A stretch of 64,000 bases of DNA from Candidatus Latescibacterota bacterium (lineage in GTDB: Bacteria; Latescibacterota; UBA2968; SICM01): NCBI GenBank assembly GCA_009694805.1, contig SICM01000002.1, positions 20,383 through 84,382 on the forward strand. Direction: 5' to 3'. The notes beneath the pieces were generated by a model. It saw only the letters and a list, made by a program, of their open reading frames with translations. It was not told the origin of the DNA and made no database searches. Every line of letters starts with the position of its first letter. Position 1 is the stretch's first letter. The translations under genes were made by a program, and so were the position numbers. Positions 17,600-25,900 of the stretch are shown one piece after another.

Positions 17600-18382
17600 A
17601 TGTTTCATACCCCCATTCTCACAGACCCTGCGGACCTGAACGCCCAGGCCGCCTGCTTCGAGGCCCACGGCTACGTCATCCTCCGCGACCTCCTCTCCCC
17701 GGATGAGGTCGCGGACCTGAACGGGGCCATCGACCGGGACCGGCGGGACAACCCCTTCATGTGGTTCACGACCACGTCGCGGGACTACAACTGCAACCTC
17801 CTCCTGACCGAGCCGGGATTCGAGCGGGCCATCCGCCATCCGCGCCTCCTGCCGCTGATCGAGCGGCTGATGGGAGGGTCGTTCTGTTTCGAGGAACTGG
17901 CCGTGCGGCACCGGGGCGGGGAGGCCACGCCGAGGGATACCGACTGGCACCGGGACAGGCCCTACTGGCCGGAGCACCCGCTCCACCTCGACTACCCGCA
18001 GGTCATCTATTACCTGAACGACGTGGACGAGACCACGCACTGCTTCTCCCTCAGCCCGGAGCCCGCGCAGGGGGAGATCCTGTCCGACAGGGAGGCGCAC
18101 CTCCGGCGGGGCGGCGTCCTCCACTTCTACGGAAGGGCCGGCGCCGCCATCCTGTTCAACTGCGCCACCCTGCACGGCGTGACATTGCGCCAGACGGACC
18201 GGGTGCGGCGGACCATCCAGGTCTACTACGGACATCCACACAGGCCCTCGTTGAGCCAGGTGACCCTCGTTCCCCCCCGGCTCTGGCGGGACCACCCGGA
18301 CCCTGAGACCCGGCGCTTCTACGGAAAGCTCAACCGCTATACGGGGGTGATGTCAGAGGGGCTGGGAATCTCGTTACGCTGA
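17600..18382 (+). CDS. PhyH-family Fe(II)/2-oxoglutarate dioxygenase 3
   Basis: A 260-residue PhyH-type oxygenase with HxD at H117/D119 in TDWHRDRPYWPEHP. The distal histidine is probably in NCATLHGVTLRQT, followed by RVRRTIQVYYGH. The N-terminal region FEAHGYVILRDLLSPDEV is the usual PhyH opening. It sits between uxuA and a GH78 rhamnosidase with gaps of 13 and 18 nt, so it is almost certainly co-expressed with both. Substrate unknown; a link to rhamnoside or uronate processing is inferred from position only. Confidence 0.86.
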   Translation: MFHTPILTDPADLNAQAACFEAHGYVILRDLLSPDEVADLNGAIDRDRRDNPFMWFTTTSRDYNCNLLLTEPGFERAIRHPRLLPLIERLMGGSFCFEELAVRHRGGEATPRDTDWHRDRPYWPEHPLHLDYPQVIYYLNDVDETTHCFSLSPEPAQGEILSDREAHLRRGGVLHFYGRAGAAILFNCATLHGVTLRQTDRVRRTIQVYYGHPHRPSLSQVTLVPPRLWRDHPDPETRRFYGKLNRYTGVMSEGLGISLR

Positions 18383-18400
18383 CCTTTCAGGAGTCTCAAA

Positions 18401-21157
18401 GTGCTTCAAAAATCCACCTTCTCACGCGGTCGATGGATCGCTCCTCCCCTCCCCGCAGACTGGCTGGAGACCGCGAAGGTCCCGGCCTACTGGGTCGCGC
18501 GAAAAACGTTCGACCTGCCCGGCGAGGCCCGGCAGGCGGCCGTTCGGATCGCGGCGGACCGGCATTACGACCTGTTCCTCAACGGCGTCCCCGTGCAGCG
18601 CCGGAGGGGGTTCTTCTCCGGGGATCACTACCTCTTCTCGGAGACGTGGGCCGATGCGGTGGCCTGGTTCCGGCCCGGCCCCAATATCATCGAGGTCGTC
18701 GTACGGAGCGATCCGTTCCAGAACAAGAACTACTGTCCCTTCCATCCCGGCCTGGTCCTGGAGGCCGAGGTCTCCTGCGCTCAGGGGGACGTCCTGATCT
18801 CAACGGACGCGACGTGGGAGGTCGCGGTCGTGGAGGGCTGGCGGGAGGTGATCGGCGTGGGGGGGAACGGGACCATGATCTTCGAGAAGGTCCGGCTCTG
18901 CCCTCAAGGCGAAGCCTGCCTCTCTGGCTTCTCCCGCGACCTCCGCTTCGGCCCGGCAGACCTCCTCAACACCTCACGGGTCCAGAAACCCACGATCTAC
19001 GAATGGCCCGACCGACCCAAAAGGATCGATACCTATGCGCCCGTCCGGACAGCGGACGCCGGGCGATGCGCCCTGAACGACTCGGTCCTGGCCTTCGACC
19101 TGAAAGGGATCGCGGAGCGCCGGGGCTCGAACGACCCCATCGCCCTGAAGAAGACCTTCGACTGCGGGATGGAGACGTGGGTGGACATCTCCACCTCCTA
19201 CCGGGTCGCACATCGGATCGATCTGAACGGCAAACCGGTCTATGAGAATCAGGCCGTGACGAAGCCGGAGTGCATGGCCCTCCCCAACCCGATGGTCCCC
19301 GCCGGCCGTATGAGGGCCGCTGCGGGCCCCCATCGGCTGGAGATCGCGGTCCACCCCCGGCGTGACATCTACCTCGAACCGGAGTGGCGGCCCTTCCGCA
19401 TCGGGTTCCGGGGCGCAGCCAGCCTGATGCGGACGGAGGGGTGGACCGTGGACAGCGTGGAGATTTCACCGGAAATCCGGGTCCTCTCCCTGGCCGAACA
19501 GGTCAGCTCGCAGGTGCGCCTGGAGCGACTGGAGAAGGTCCAGGGGCCGGAGGTCAAGGGCGACTCGGTGACAGCCCCTGCCGCAGGGTGGTGGGGGATG
19601 CCCTTCGCGGTCCTGGACTTCGGGGACGTCATCGCCGGGACCCTGCGCCTGCGGGTCGAAGCCTCCTCTGCCGGGCGCATCCTCCTGGCCTACGGGTTCG
19701 ACTACCGGGACGGGGCGCTCAACTGTTCCAAGATGAGCCTGAACGCCGTGGACATCCTGGAAGTCCCGGCCGGCCCGTCTGAATACCGCGCCTTCGAGGC
19801 GCGGACCTTCCGCTACCTCGAACTGATCTTCGACGGGTTCGAGGGCCCCGTGACCCTGTCCGGCATCGCCCTGGAGGAGAAGGTCTACCTCGACGCGCCG
19901 GACGTGGCGTTCGAGACGGACGACGAGCGCGTGAATCAGGTCTGGAACGTCGCCCGCCGCACCGCGGTCCTGAACGGCTGCGAAATCTACATGGACAACC
20001 CCGAAAGGGAGCACGCGCAGTGGATGGACTGCACCGTGGCAAACGTCGCGGGCGGCTACTACGCCTTCGCGGACTACGCGCAGGCGGCCAGGGCCCTCTT
20101 CGAGTTCACCCTCACGGGACAGCCGGACGGCCAGCTCGCGGGCTACGCGCCGGGGCGCTGGTTCCCCCGCGTCCCCCTCCAGTGCCACATGGCCCTGTTC
20201 GTCGTCGGCGCCTGGAGGCACTTCATGCACACCGGCGACGAGGCGTTCGGCCATCACCTCCTCGACACGGTGGCCCGGATGATCGGCCACTGGGAGCGCC
20301 ACCGGACGCGGGACGGCCTCGTGGCGAACGTGGACACCCTGTTCGTGGACTGGGGGTCGCACCTCTATTCCTACGGTAGCCGGTCGCGCGGAAAACCCAA
20401 CGGCGTCCTGACCACGATGAACGGCTACTATCACGGCGCACTGACCAGGGCCTCGGAGATGGCCGGGTTCCTGGGCCGCGAACGCGAGGCAGAGGAGTAC
20501 CGTTCCACCGCCGCCGACCTGCGAAAATCCATCCACGCCCATCTCTTCGATGAGCACGAAGGCATGTACCGGGACGGACTCGACAACCCCCTGGCCGAGC
20601 GGCTCTACAGCCAGACCGCCAACGCCCTCCTCGTGAAGTTCGGCGCAGCGCCCGCCGAGAAACGGCGCCAGGTCATGCGGAACGCCTTCGCAGACCGAAA
20701 AGACATCCGCATCCTGCCCGCGTCCGCGCACTTCTCCCGGCAGGCCGCCTCCGCCCTGTTCGAGGCCGGCTGCGACGACCTGGCGCTGGCCTGGCTGAAG
20801 CAGGGCTTCGGCCGGATGCTGGATGCCGGGGCCACGACCTTCTGGGAGACCTGGGAGGACGACGCCTCACAGTGCCAGGGCACGTCCGGTTCCCCGGTCT
20901 ACCTGTTCGCGCGCTACCTTGCGGGCCTCTATCCCCTGGAGCCGGGCTACCGGAAAATCGGCATAGATCCGCACCCCTCCGGCCTGAAACACCTGACCGC
21001 GACCCTCACCACGCCCCACGGCCCGGTCAGGATCGCCTGGCAGCGCACGAAGCAGGGCCTGGACTATACCCTGACATTACCCGCGAAACTGCGAGACGCC
21101 CCCGTGGTCGTCTCGGACCGGGCCGGTGACGTCCGACTGACGGTGAAGGAAGAATAG
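18401..21157 (+). CDS. GH78-family alpha-L-rhamnosidase
   Basis: A 918-residue glycoside hydrolase of the GH78 type. N-terminal beta-sandwich domains (about 1-480) include the family-typical RKTFDLPGEA opening and YDLFLNGVP. A catalytic alpha/alpha barrel (about 490-840) carries DNPEREHAQWMDC, corresponding to the family's DCPxRERxxWxGD block, and FWETWEDD near residue 820. A C-terminal sandwich begins around GIDPHPSGL. Family members release terminal alpha-L-rhamnose with inversion. The start is GTG at 18401 behind CAGGAG. No signal peptide is visible, so it may act on imported oligosaccharides. The usual GD of the catalytic motif reads DC here, which deserves an alignment. Confidence 0.88.
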   Translation: MLQKSTFSRGRWIAPPLPADWLETAKVPAYWVARKTFDLPGEARQAAVRIAADRHYDLFLNGVPVQRRRGFFSGDHYLFSETWADAVAWFRPGPNIIEVVVRSDPFQNKNYCPFHPGLVLEAEVSCAQGDVLISTDATWEVAVVEGWREVIGVGGNGTMIFEKVRLCPQGEACLSGFSRDLRFGPADLLNTSRVQKPTIYEWPDRPKRIDTYAPVRTADAGRCALNDSVLAFDLKGIAERRGSNDPIALKKTFDCGMETWVDISTSYRVAHRIDLNGKPVYENQAVTKPECMALPNPMVPAGRMRAAAGPHRLEIAVHPRRDIYLEPEWRPFRIGFRGAASLMRTEGWTVDSVEISPEIRVLSLAEQVSSQVRLERLEKVQGPEVKGDSVTAPAAGWWGMPFAVLDFGDVIAGTLRLRVEASSAGRILLAYGFDYRDGALNCSKMSLNAVDILEVPAGPSEYRAFEARTFRYLELIFDGFEGPVTLSGIALEEKVYLDAPDVAFETDDERVNQVWNVARRTAVLNGCEIYMDNPEREHAQWMDCTVANVAGGYYAFADYAQAARALFEFTLTGQPDGQLAGYAPGRWFPRVPLQCHMALFVVGAWRHFMHTGDEAFGHHLLDTVARMIGHWERHRTRDGLVANVDTLFVDWGSHLYSYGSRSRGKPNGVLTTMNGYYHGALTRASEMAGFLGREREAEEYRSTAADLRKSIHAHLFDEHEGMYRDGLDNPLAERLYSQTANALLVKFGAAPAEKRRQVMRNAFADRKDIRILPASAHFSRQAASALFEAGCDDLALAWLKQGFGRMLDAGATTFWETWEDDASQCQGTSGSPVYLFARYLAGLYPLEPGYRKIGIDPHPSGLKHLTATLTTPHGPVRIAWQRTKQGLDYTLTLPAKLRDAPVVVSDRAGDVRLTVKEE

Positions 21158-21176
21158 ACCTAAGGAGACTTCCCCC

Positions 21177-21908
21177 ATGCTCACCCCCGAAGAAAAACAC
21201 TTCTACGAAGAGAACGGCTACCTCCTGAAAAAACACCTCGTCCCCCTGGACTGGATCGCGCAGGTCAAACAGGAGATCGAGGGCATCCACGAACGCATGG
21301 CCGCGCAGCCCCCCGAGGGCGTCACAGTCTCCTGGGAGGTCTACGACGACCCGGCCAAGCCCAAGCGCATCAAACAGCTCATGCACAGCGAAACCGTCAG
21401 CCCCGCGCTCAACCGCATCCTGCGTGGCGACGCCATGCTGGACATCGTCGAGGCCCTGATCGGACCGGACATCTCCCTCTATCACAGCAAACTCCTCCTG
21501 AAGGCCGCGCACGACGGCACGTCCATCCCCTGGCACCAGGACTACGCCTACTGGAAGCGGGACGACAACCACCCCCTCATGATCAACTGCCAGCTCGCCA
21601 TCGACGAGGCGACCCTGGAGAACGGCTGCATTCAGTACGTGCCGGGCAGCCACAAATGGGGGCTTCAGGAGCACGAACGAAAAAAGCAGACCTTCGGCGT
21701 GTTCCTGCCCGGCCACTACCGCGAGCGGGAGGACGCGGTGGCCGTGGAGATGGAGGCGGGTGACGGCGTGTTCTTCAATTCGCTCATCATCCACGGCTCC
21801 GCGCCCAACACGTCACGCAAAGACCGGCGGATGAACACCTTCGCCTACAACGTCACAGGAAACAGCCTGACCCAGTGCCGCGAGGCCCTGCGAGGGAAAG
21901 AGATTTGA
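21177..21908 (+). CDS. PhyH-family Fe(II)/2-oxoglutarate dioxygenase 4
   Basis: A 243-residue PhyH-type oxygenase. H120/D122 in PWHQDYAYWKRDD form HxD. The segment ENGCIQYVPGSHKWGL is the classic family signature, and the distal histidine lies in NSLIIHGSAPNTS followed by RKDRRMNTFAYN. Among the window's copies this one and 9025 look closest to typical bacterial PhyH proteins. AAGGAGAC precedes the ATG; the gene lies 19 nt after the rhamnosidase and 10 nt before the sialidase-like gene. Confidence 0.88.
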   Translation: MLTPEEKHFYEENGYLLKKHLVPLDWIAQVKQEIEGIHERMAAQPPEGVTVSWEVYDDPAKPKRIKQLMHSETVSPALNRILRGDAMLDIVEALIGPDISLYHSKLLLKAAHDGTSIPWHQDYAYWKRDDNHPLMINCQLAIDEATLENGCIQYVPGSHKWGLQEHERKKQTFGVFLPGHYREREDAVAVEMEAGDGVFFNSLIIHGSAPNTSRKDRRMNTFAYNVTGNSLTQCREALRGKEI

Positions 21909-21918
21909 GGAGCTAATC

Positions 21919-23160
21919 ATGCTCAAGATCGATATCACCGAGCCGATCACCCTGGCCCGGCACGAGGGGATGCTGACCAAAGCAGAGAGCACGCATCATT
22001 ACTGCACGGTGGGCCGGGCCTCCGACGGGACGATCCTCGCCTTTTACAGCATGCACCCGGACATCGCCAGACCTCCGAACGCCTGGGTCCCGGTTCGCCT
22101 GCCCGGCAGCCACCACCCGATCTACAAATTCCGCCCCCGGCAGACGCACCCGGACTACCGCTGGCCGCACGGGGGCGCGTATTGCCGGTCGGAGGACGGC
22201 GGACGGACCTGGTCCGCGCCGGAGATGACGGACGGGTGGGGCGGTTCTTCGGTCCCGGCGGGCGATCAGACGCTCTCCCCTTACGGGTATCTCTACCTGG
22301 TCGAGCCGGGCTTGGCCGTCGGCGCCTTCCGGGAGTCCGGCGACGGCGGCCGCACCTGGAAGGACCGTCCCGACGTGTTCTTCCGTTTCCCTCCTGACCT
22401 GAACCTCTACGTCACCGAAGACCGGATCGCCGACGCCCGGGTCCTCATGAACTTTGAAAGTCGCGGGACGCTCAAGGCCCTGTCGGACGGCGCCATCGTC
22501 ACGACGGCGACCGCGCAGATGCTGCTGGGGGACAGGAAGTGGTGGCTGCCCGTGCTGTTCCGAAGCACGGATAAGGGACAGAGCTTCGAGTTCGTGGGCC
22601 TGCCCACGGGCACGACCCCGCCGCCGAATCACCGTGGGTTCACGGAGCCGGCGCTCACAGAGCTGTCGAACGGGGACCTGCTGGCGGCCTTCCGGGTCGA
22701 ATACCATCAACCGGACCGTGTGATGATGCAGTGCCGGTCTTCGGACGGAGGCGCCACGTGGACCGGGCCGGTCATCTGTCCGGGCGTGCCCCGCCACTAT
22801 CCGGTGCGCCGCCTGCAGCCCATCGTCAACCAGGGCAAGACACACCTGAACGCCGCGAACGTCTCCCCATACCTCACCACGCTCTCCAACGGCGTGGTGG
22901 CGATGGTCTACGGGAGGCCCGGCGTGTACATCACCTTCAGCGAGGAGGGCACGGGTGAGGCGTGGCGCGACCGCCTCCCGGTGGTCACGGAGGAGTCGCT
23001 GTTCGGGATCAACTGTGACAGCTCGCACATGGCCGGCGTCATCGACGCGGATGAGAACGAACTGGTGATGCTCTACGACGTCTACAACTACCGGCCTCCG
23101 GACGGCGGGCCGACGGGCAACACCGTGTTCGCCCTGCGCATGCGCGTGGAGAAGGCCTGA
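21919..23160 (+). CDS. Sialidase-like BNR-repeat beta-propeller protein 1
   Basis: A 413-residue six-bladed propeller with several Asp-boxes: RSEDGGRTWS, SGDGGRTWKD, RSTDKGQSFE and SSDGGATWTG. The sialidase/neuraminidase superfamily also contains hydrolases and lyases for other sugars, and the canonical arginine triad cannot be assigned with confidence by eye. No signal peptide is seen. GGAGCTAATC precedes the ATG. Its operon neighbours are a PhyH gene upstream and a JmjC-type gene downstream. A second relative lies at 47251. Confidence 0.78.
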   Translation: MLKIDITEPITLARHEGMLTKAESTHHYCTVGRASDGTILAFYSMHPDIARPPNAWVPVRLPGSHHPIYKFRPRQTHPDYRWPHGGAYCRSEDGGRTWSAPEMTDGWGGSSVPAGDQTLSPYGYLYLVEPGLAVGAFRESGDGGRTWKDRPDVFFRFPPDLNLYVTEDRIADARVLMNFESRGTLKALSDGAIVTTATAQMLLGDRKWWLPVLFRSTDKGQSFEFVGLPTGTTPPPNHRGFTEPALTELSNGDLLAAFRVEYHQPDRVMMQCRSSDGGATWTGPVICPGVPRHYPVRRLQPIVNQGKTHLNAANVSPYLTTLSNGVVAMVYGRPGVYITFSEEGTGEAWRDRLPVVTEESLFGINCDSSHMAGVIDADENELVMLYDVYNYRPPDGGPTGNTVFALRMRVEKA

Positions 23161-23187
23161 GGGTCGAAACGACGGACAGGAGAACCT

Positions 23188-23922
23188 ATGCAATCAGACC
23201 TGGAACCGATCACCACCTGGGAGACGTTTCGCCATCGCTACGAGGACCCTGAGCAGGGTCGAATCGCCTGCCGGCTGGGCGGCGAGGTCTTCCCCTTTGG
23301 CTTGCCTCCGGTAGACCCGCTCCAGCTCTTATCCGAGGCGCGAGACAACCCGAAGGCCCGCATCCTCAGACAGGCGCCGGGGAACACCGTGGACCTGAAG
23401 GCGGACTTCAGCCAGGAGATCCGCGCCATGCCGCTGGGGCAGGTGGCCCGGGAGCCTCACCTGCACCTCTCGATCTTCGACCTGAGCGACCTCCGGCAGC
23501 CGGGCCGGTCCCTGCATCGCCTCAGCGAAGAGGTCATCAGGCCCTTCGAAAGGCTCTGCCAGGAGCGCGGCGTCCGGTGGGAGGGGGACTTCTGGCCCAT
23601 CCTGTTCATGGGCGGGTCGGCGTCCGCGACCAACTACCACATCGACCCCACCCCGAACGCCATCTTCCACCTGTTCGGCGCGAAGCGGTTTCACAGCCTG
23701 AAACAGCCGGACGCCTGGTGTCCGCAGTCCGTGAAAGACGCGTACCTGAACGACAAGAAGCTGGCCGTGCGGCCCGAGGGCATCCGGGCGGAGGACTGCC
23801 TGGTCCACGACAACGCCCCCGGCGACCTGGTCTGGATCCCGCGTCTCTCGCCCCACTGGGTGGACGCCGGTTCCCTCTCCGCAACCATCACGTTCGCGTT
23901 TCGCCAGTTCCGGTTTGAGTGA
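23188..23922 (+). CDS. JmjC/cupin-type Fe(II)/2-oxoglutarate oxygenase
   Basis: A 244-residue JmjC-like (cupin_8 class) protein. The metal site reads H151/D153 in NYHIDPTPN with distal H223 in LSPHWVDAGS; the segment NAIFHLFGAKRFHSL matches the cofactor-binding strand. Bacterial relatives hydroxylate proteins or small molecules. It is a second oxygenase fold alongside the six PhyH proteins in this island. The first 30 codons contain CCCTGAGCAGGGTCGAA, a match to the window's CCTGAGC-GTCGAAGG repeat, read in frame as DPEQGRIA. AGGAGAAC precedes the ATG. Confidence 0.78.
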   Translation: MQSDLEPITTWETFRHRYEDPEQGRIACRLGGEVFPFGLPPVDPLQLLSEARDNPKARILRQAPGNTVDLKADFSQEIRAMPLGQVAREPHLHLSIFDLSDLRQPGRSLHRLSEEVIRPFERLCQERGVRWEGDFWPILFMGGSASATNYHIDPTPNAIFHLFGAKRFHSLKQPDAWCPQSVKDAYLNDKKLAVRPEGIRAEDCLVHDNAPGDLVWIPRLSPHWVDAGSLSATITFAFRQFRFE

Positions 23923-23933
23923 AGGAGAACCTC

Positions 23934-24899
23934 ATGGTACGCCTCGCTGTCATCGGCGCAGGAAGCCACTCCACGAGCAATCACGGGGCCGCGCTCAGGG
24001 CCTGCAAAGCCGCGCATCCGGATGAGATCGAGCTGGCGGCGGTCTGCGACCTGGACCCGAAGAAGGCCCAGGCCTACGCCTCGAAGTTCGGGTTCCTCAA
24101 GACCTACGGGGACTATGACGAGATGCTCGCTTCGGAGCGACTCGACGGCCTGATCGCCATCACGCCCCTCCGCCTCACGGAGCAGATCGCGGGCGACCTA
24201 CTGACCAAGGGGCTGCCTCTGGTCATCGAGAAGCCGCCGGGGGAGCGTTCCGAAGCGACCCGGCGGCTCCTGGAGATCGCCCGGAGACACGGAACCCCGC
24301 ACATGATCTCGTTCAACCGGCGGTTCGCCCCGGTCATCGCGAAGGCCCGCGAATGGCTGGCCGGGCCGGGGAAGGGCCGCCCGCCGAGGCTGATGATCGG
24401 CCGGATGCTGCGCCGTGCCCGGCGGGAGGAGGAGTTCGTGGTGGGGACGGGCATCCACCTGATCGACGCGATCCTGTCGTTCATGGACCGGCCCGAAGAG
24501 GTCTTCACGCGAAAGACCCCCTCAGGGGTCGAGGGACGATATTTCTACGACGCCAGCGTGCGCTTCCGGGACGGGGCGCTGGCGAACTTCATCATCTCCT
24601 CGGACGTGGGCGTGGACGAGGAGACGTTCGAGATCCACGGGCAGGAGTACTGCATTCAGATCGACCGGGTCGCCTGTCGCCTCCGGGTCTTCGACAGAGG
24701 GCGGGAAGCCCTGTCCTGGCAGGCCCCCGAAGGCGCCGAAGACGCCTTCACCTGCGGGGCCGTGGACGAGACGAAGGCCTTCATCCGATCCATCAAAGAA
24801 GGAAAGGGTTACTGGCCGGACCTGAAGGATGGGCTGGTCTCGATGATCGTATCCGAGGCCGTGGAGGCCGGGGGAGAGGTCCGGATCGATGTCGGATGA
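23934..24899 (+). CDS. Gfo/Idh/MocA-family oxidoreductase 2
   Basis: A 321-residue NAD(P)-dependent oxidoreductase with the Rossmann motif VIGAGSHSTS and the cofactor-domain block LVIEKPPGERS. GTGIHLIDAILSF matches the substrate-domain helix carrying the conserved histidine and aspartate. ATG 23934 is preferred over a GTG at 23919 because GAAGGAGAAC lies between them. The start is 11 nt after the JmjC stop and the end overlaps the next gene by 11 nt. Substrate unknown. Confidence 0.86.
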   Translation: MVRLAVIGAGSHSTSNHGAALRACKAAHPDEIELAAVCDLDPKKAQAYASKFGFLKTYGDYDEMLASERLDGLIAITPLRLTEQIAGDLLTKGLPLVIEKPPGERSEATRRLLEIARRHGTPHMISFNRRFAPVIAKAREWLAGPGKGRPPRLMIGRMLRRARREEEFVVGTGIHLIDAILSFMDRPEEVFTRKTPSGVEGRYFYDASVRFRDGALANFIISSDVGVDEETFEIHGQEYCIQIDRVACRLRVFDRGREALSWQAPEGAEDAFTCGAVDETKAFIRSIKEGKGYWPDLKDGLVSMIVSEAVEAGGEVRIDVG

Positions 24900-25668
24900 C
24901 CCCCTGCTGCTTCACGTCCCCTTCACAGACACTCTGGATGCGGCCTGCGCCGGAGGAGATGGGCGAGGGTCGGTGGACCCGCGAGGCACGGAGCCCCTTT
25001 TCGAGTTCGACGGCCTCCGCAGGGGGGCTCGGTTCGGCAGGGACACCTGCGTGCATTACCGCATCGAAGGCAACTTCAACCGACTGGAAGGCACGGTGAC
25101 GCTCTGGTTCAGGCCGGACTGGGACAGCCTCTCCGTGAGCGACCTGGGCCGCATCCTGTGGGATCTGAGGATCGAGCACGGGAGCGTCGTGCCGGACGAC
25201 CCTTCCCAGCGGTGGGCCCTGGTCTACCCGGACCCCGGCGGAAAGGGGAAGGCATGCCCTGAGCAACGTCGAAGGGGGGGCGGGCGGGCGGACAGCACGT
25301 TCGGGTGCTGGCGGTTCTGCGTGGAGACAAACCGGAACCGCTACGTCATCGGCACGAAAGAACCGCGCCAGGACCCGCGCACCCGGCAGGGGGTGTTCGG
25401 GTCGCAGCAGGACTTCCAGGCAGGACAGTGGATGCACCTGGCCGTCTCGTGGACCCCTGAGGTCGGCGTCATTTACGTGAACGGACGCCTGGACACCCGC
25501 GCCCCGATCCCGGAAGGCCTCCCCTCCCGGCCCCTTCCGGAGACGATGCAGGTCGGCGCGATCGCGAGCTGGATCAACGCCGGGCCGGGCGGCGTGATCT
25601 CCGACTTTCGCGTCTACGGCACATCCCTGGATGAAGCGTCCATCGCCGGGGCGATGGGCGAGGCGTAG
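24889..25668 (+). CDS. LamG/concanavalin-like domain protein with in-frame repeat insertion
   Basis: A 259-residue protein resembling a LamG-type lectin sandwich: GTVTLWFRPDWDSL, then QWMHLAVSWTPEVGVIYVNG, then ISDFRVYGTSLDEASI. Such domains bind carbohydrate or act as structural modules. No catalytic domain and no signal peptide are present. Around residues 120-130 the sequence ACPEQRRRGGG is encoded by a copy of the CCCTGAGC-GTCGAAGG repeat, so the loop is probably an inserted palindromic element tolerated by the fold. The ATG lies 11 nt inside the preceding gene. Confidence 0.7.
   Translation: MSDDPLLLHVPFTDTLDAACAGGDGRGSVDPRGTEPLFEFDGLRRGARFGRDTCVHYRIEGNFNRLEGTVTLWFRPDWDSLSVSDLGRILWDLRIEHGSVVPDDPSQRWALVYPDPGGKGKACPEQRRRGGGRADSTFGCWRFCVETNRNRYVIGTKEPRQDPRTRQGVFGSQQDFQAGQWMHLAVSWTPEVGVIYVNGRLDTRAPIPEGLPSRPLPETMQVGAIASWINAGPGGVISDFRVYGTSLDEASIAGAMGEA
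25255..25277. repeat. CCCTGAGC-GTCGAAGG palindromic element inside a coding region
   Basis: TGCCCTGAGCAACGTCGAAG followed by a G-run matches the elements at 8123-8142 and, in reverse, CCTTCGACTACGCTCAGGA near 5040 and in 53361-53465. It is read in frame as CPEQRRRG. Confidence 0.7.
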
Positions 25669-25711
25669 GGACGTAAATCCTTGTGCCTGAAACGATGTCG
25701 CCTGGCGCACA

Positions 25712-25799
25712 GGCCCTCACCCCGCCTCGCTGGCGCTCGGCTTCCCCTCTCCCATAAATGGGAGAGGGGTGGTGAACGGAGTGAACCGGGGTGAGGGCC
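25712..25799. repeat. Nested long inverted repeat (GGCCCTCACCCCG type)
   Basis: Outer perfect arms GGCCCTCACCCCG (25712-25724) and CGGGGTGAGGGCC (25787-25799) enclose inner arms CCCCTCTCCCAT (25744-25755) and ATGGGAGAGGGG (25758-25769). The rest of the 232-nt gap shows no gene. It resembles the block at 4985 and could form a cruciform or an RNA hairpin that ends transcription. Confidence 0.85.
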
Positions 25800-25900
25800 A
25801 GAGCCGCAGCGATTTTTGAATCAGGCTCTCGATATAGCCTTCTGCACAGGAATCAGGAAAAGCGATATAACGTCATCACGTCTTTCCAGAGGTATCGAGA

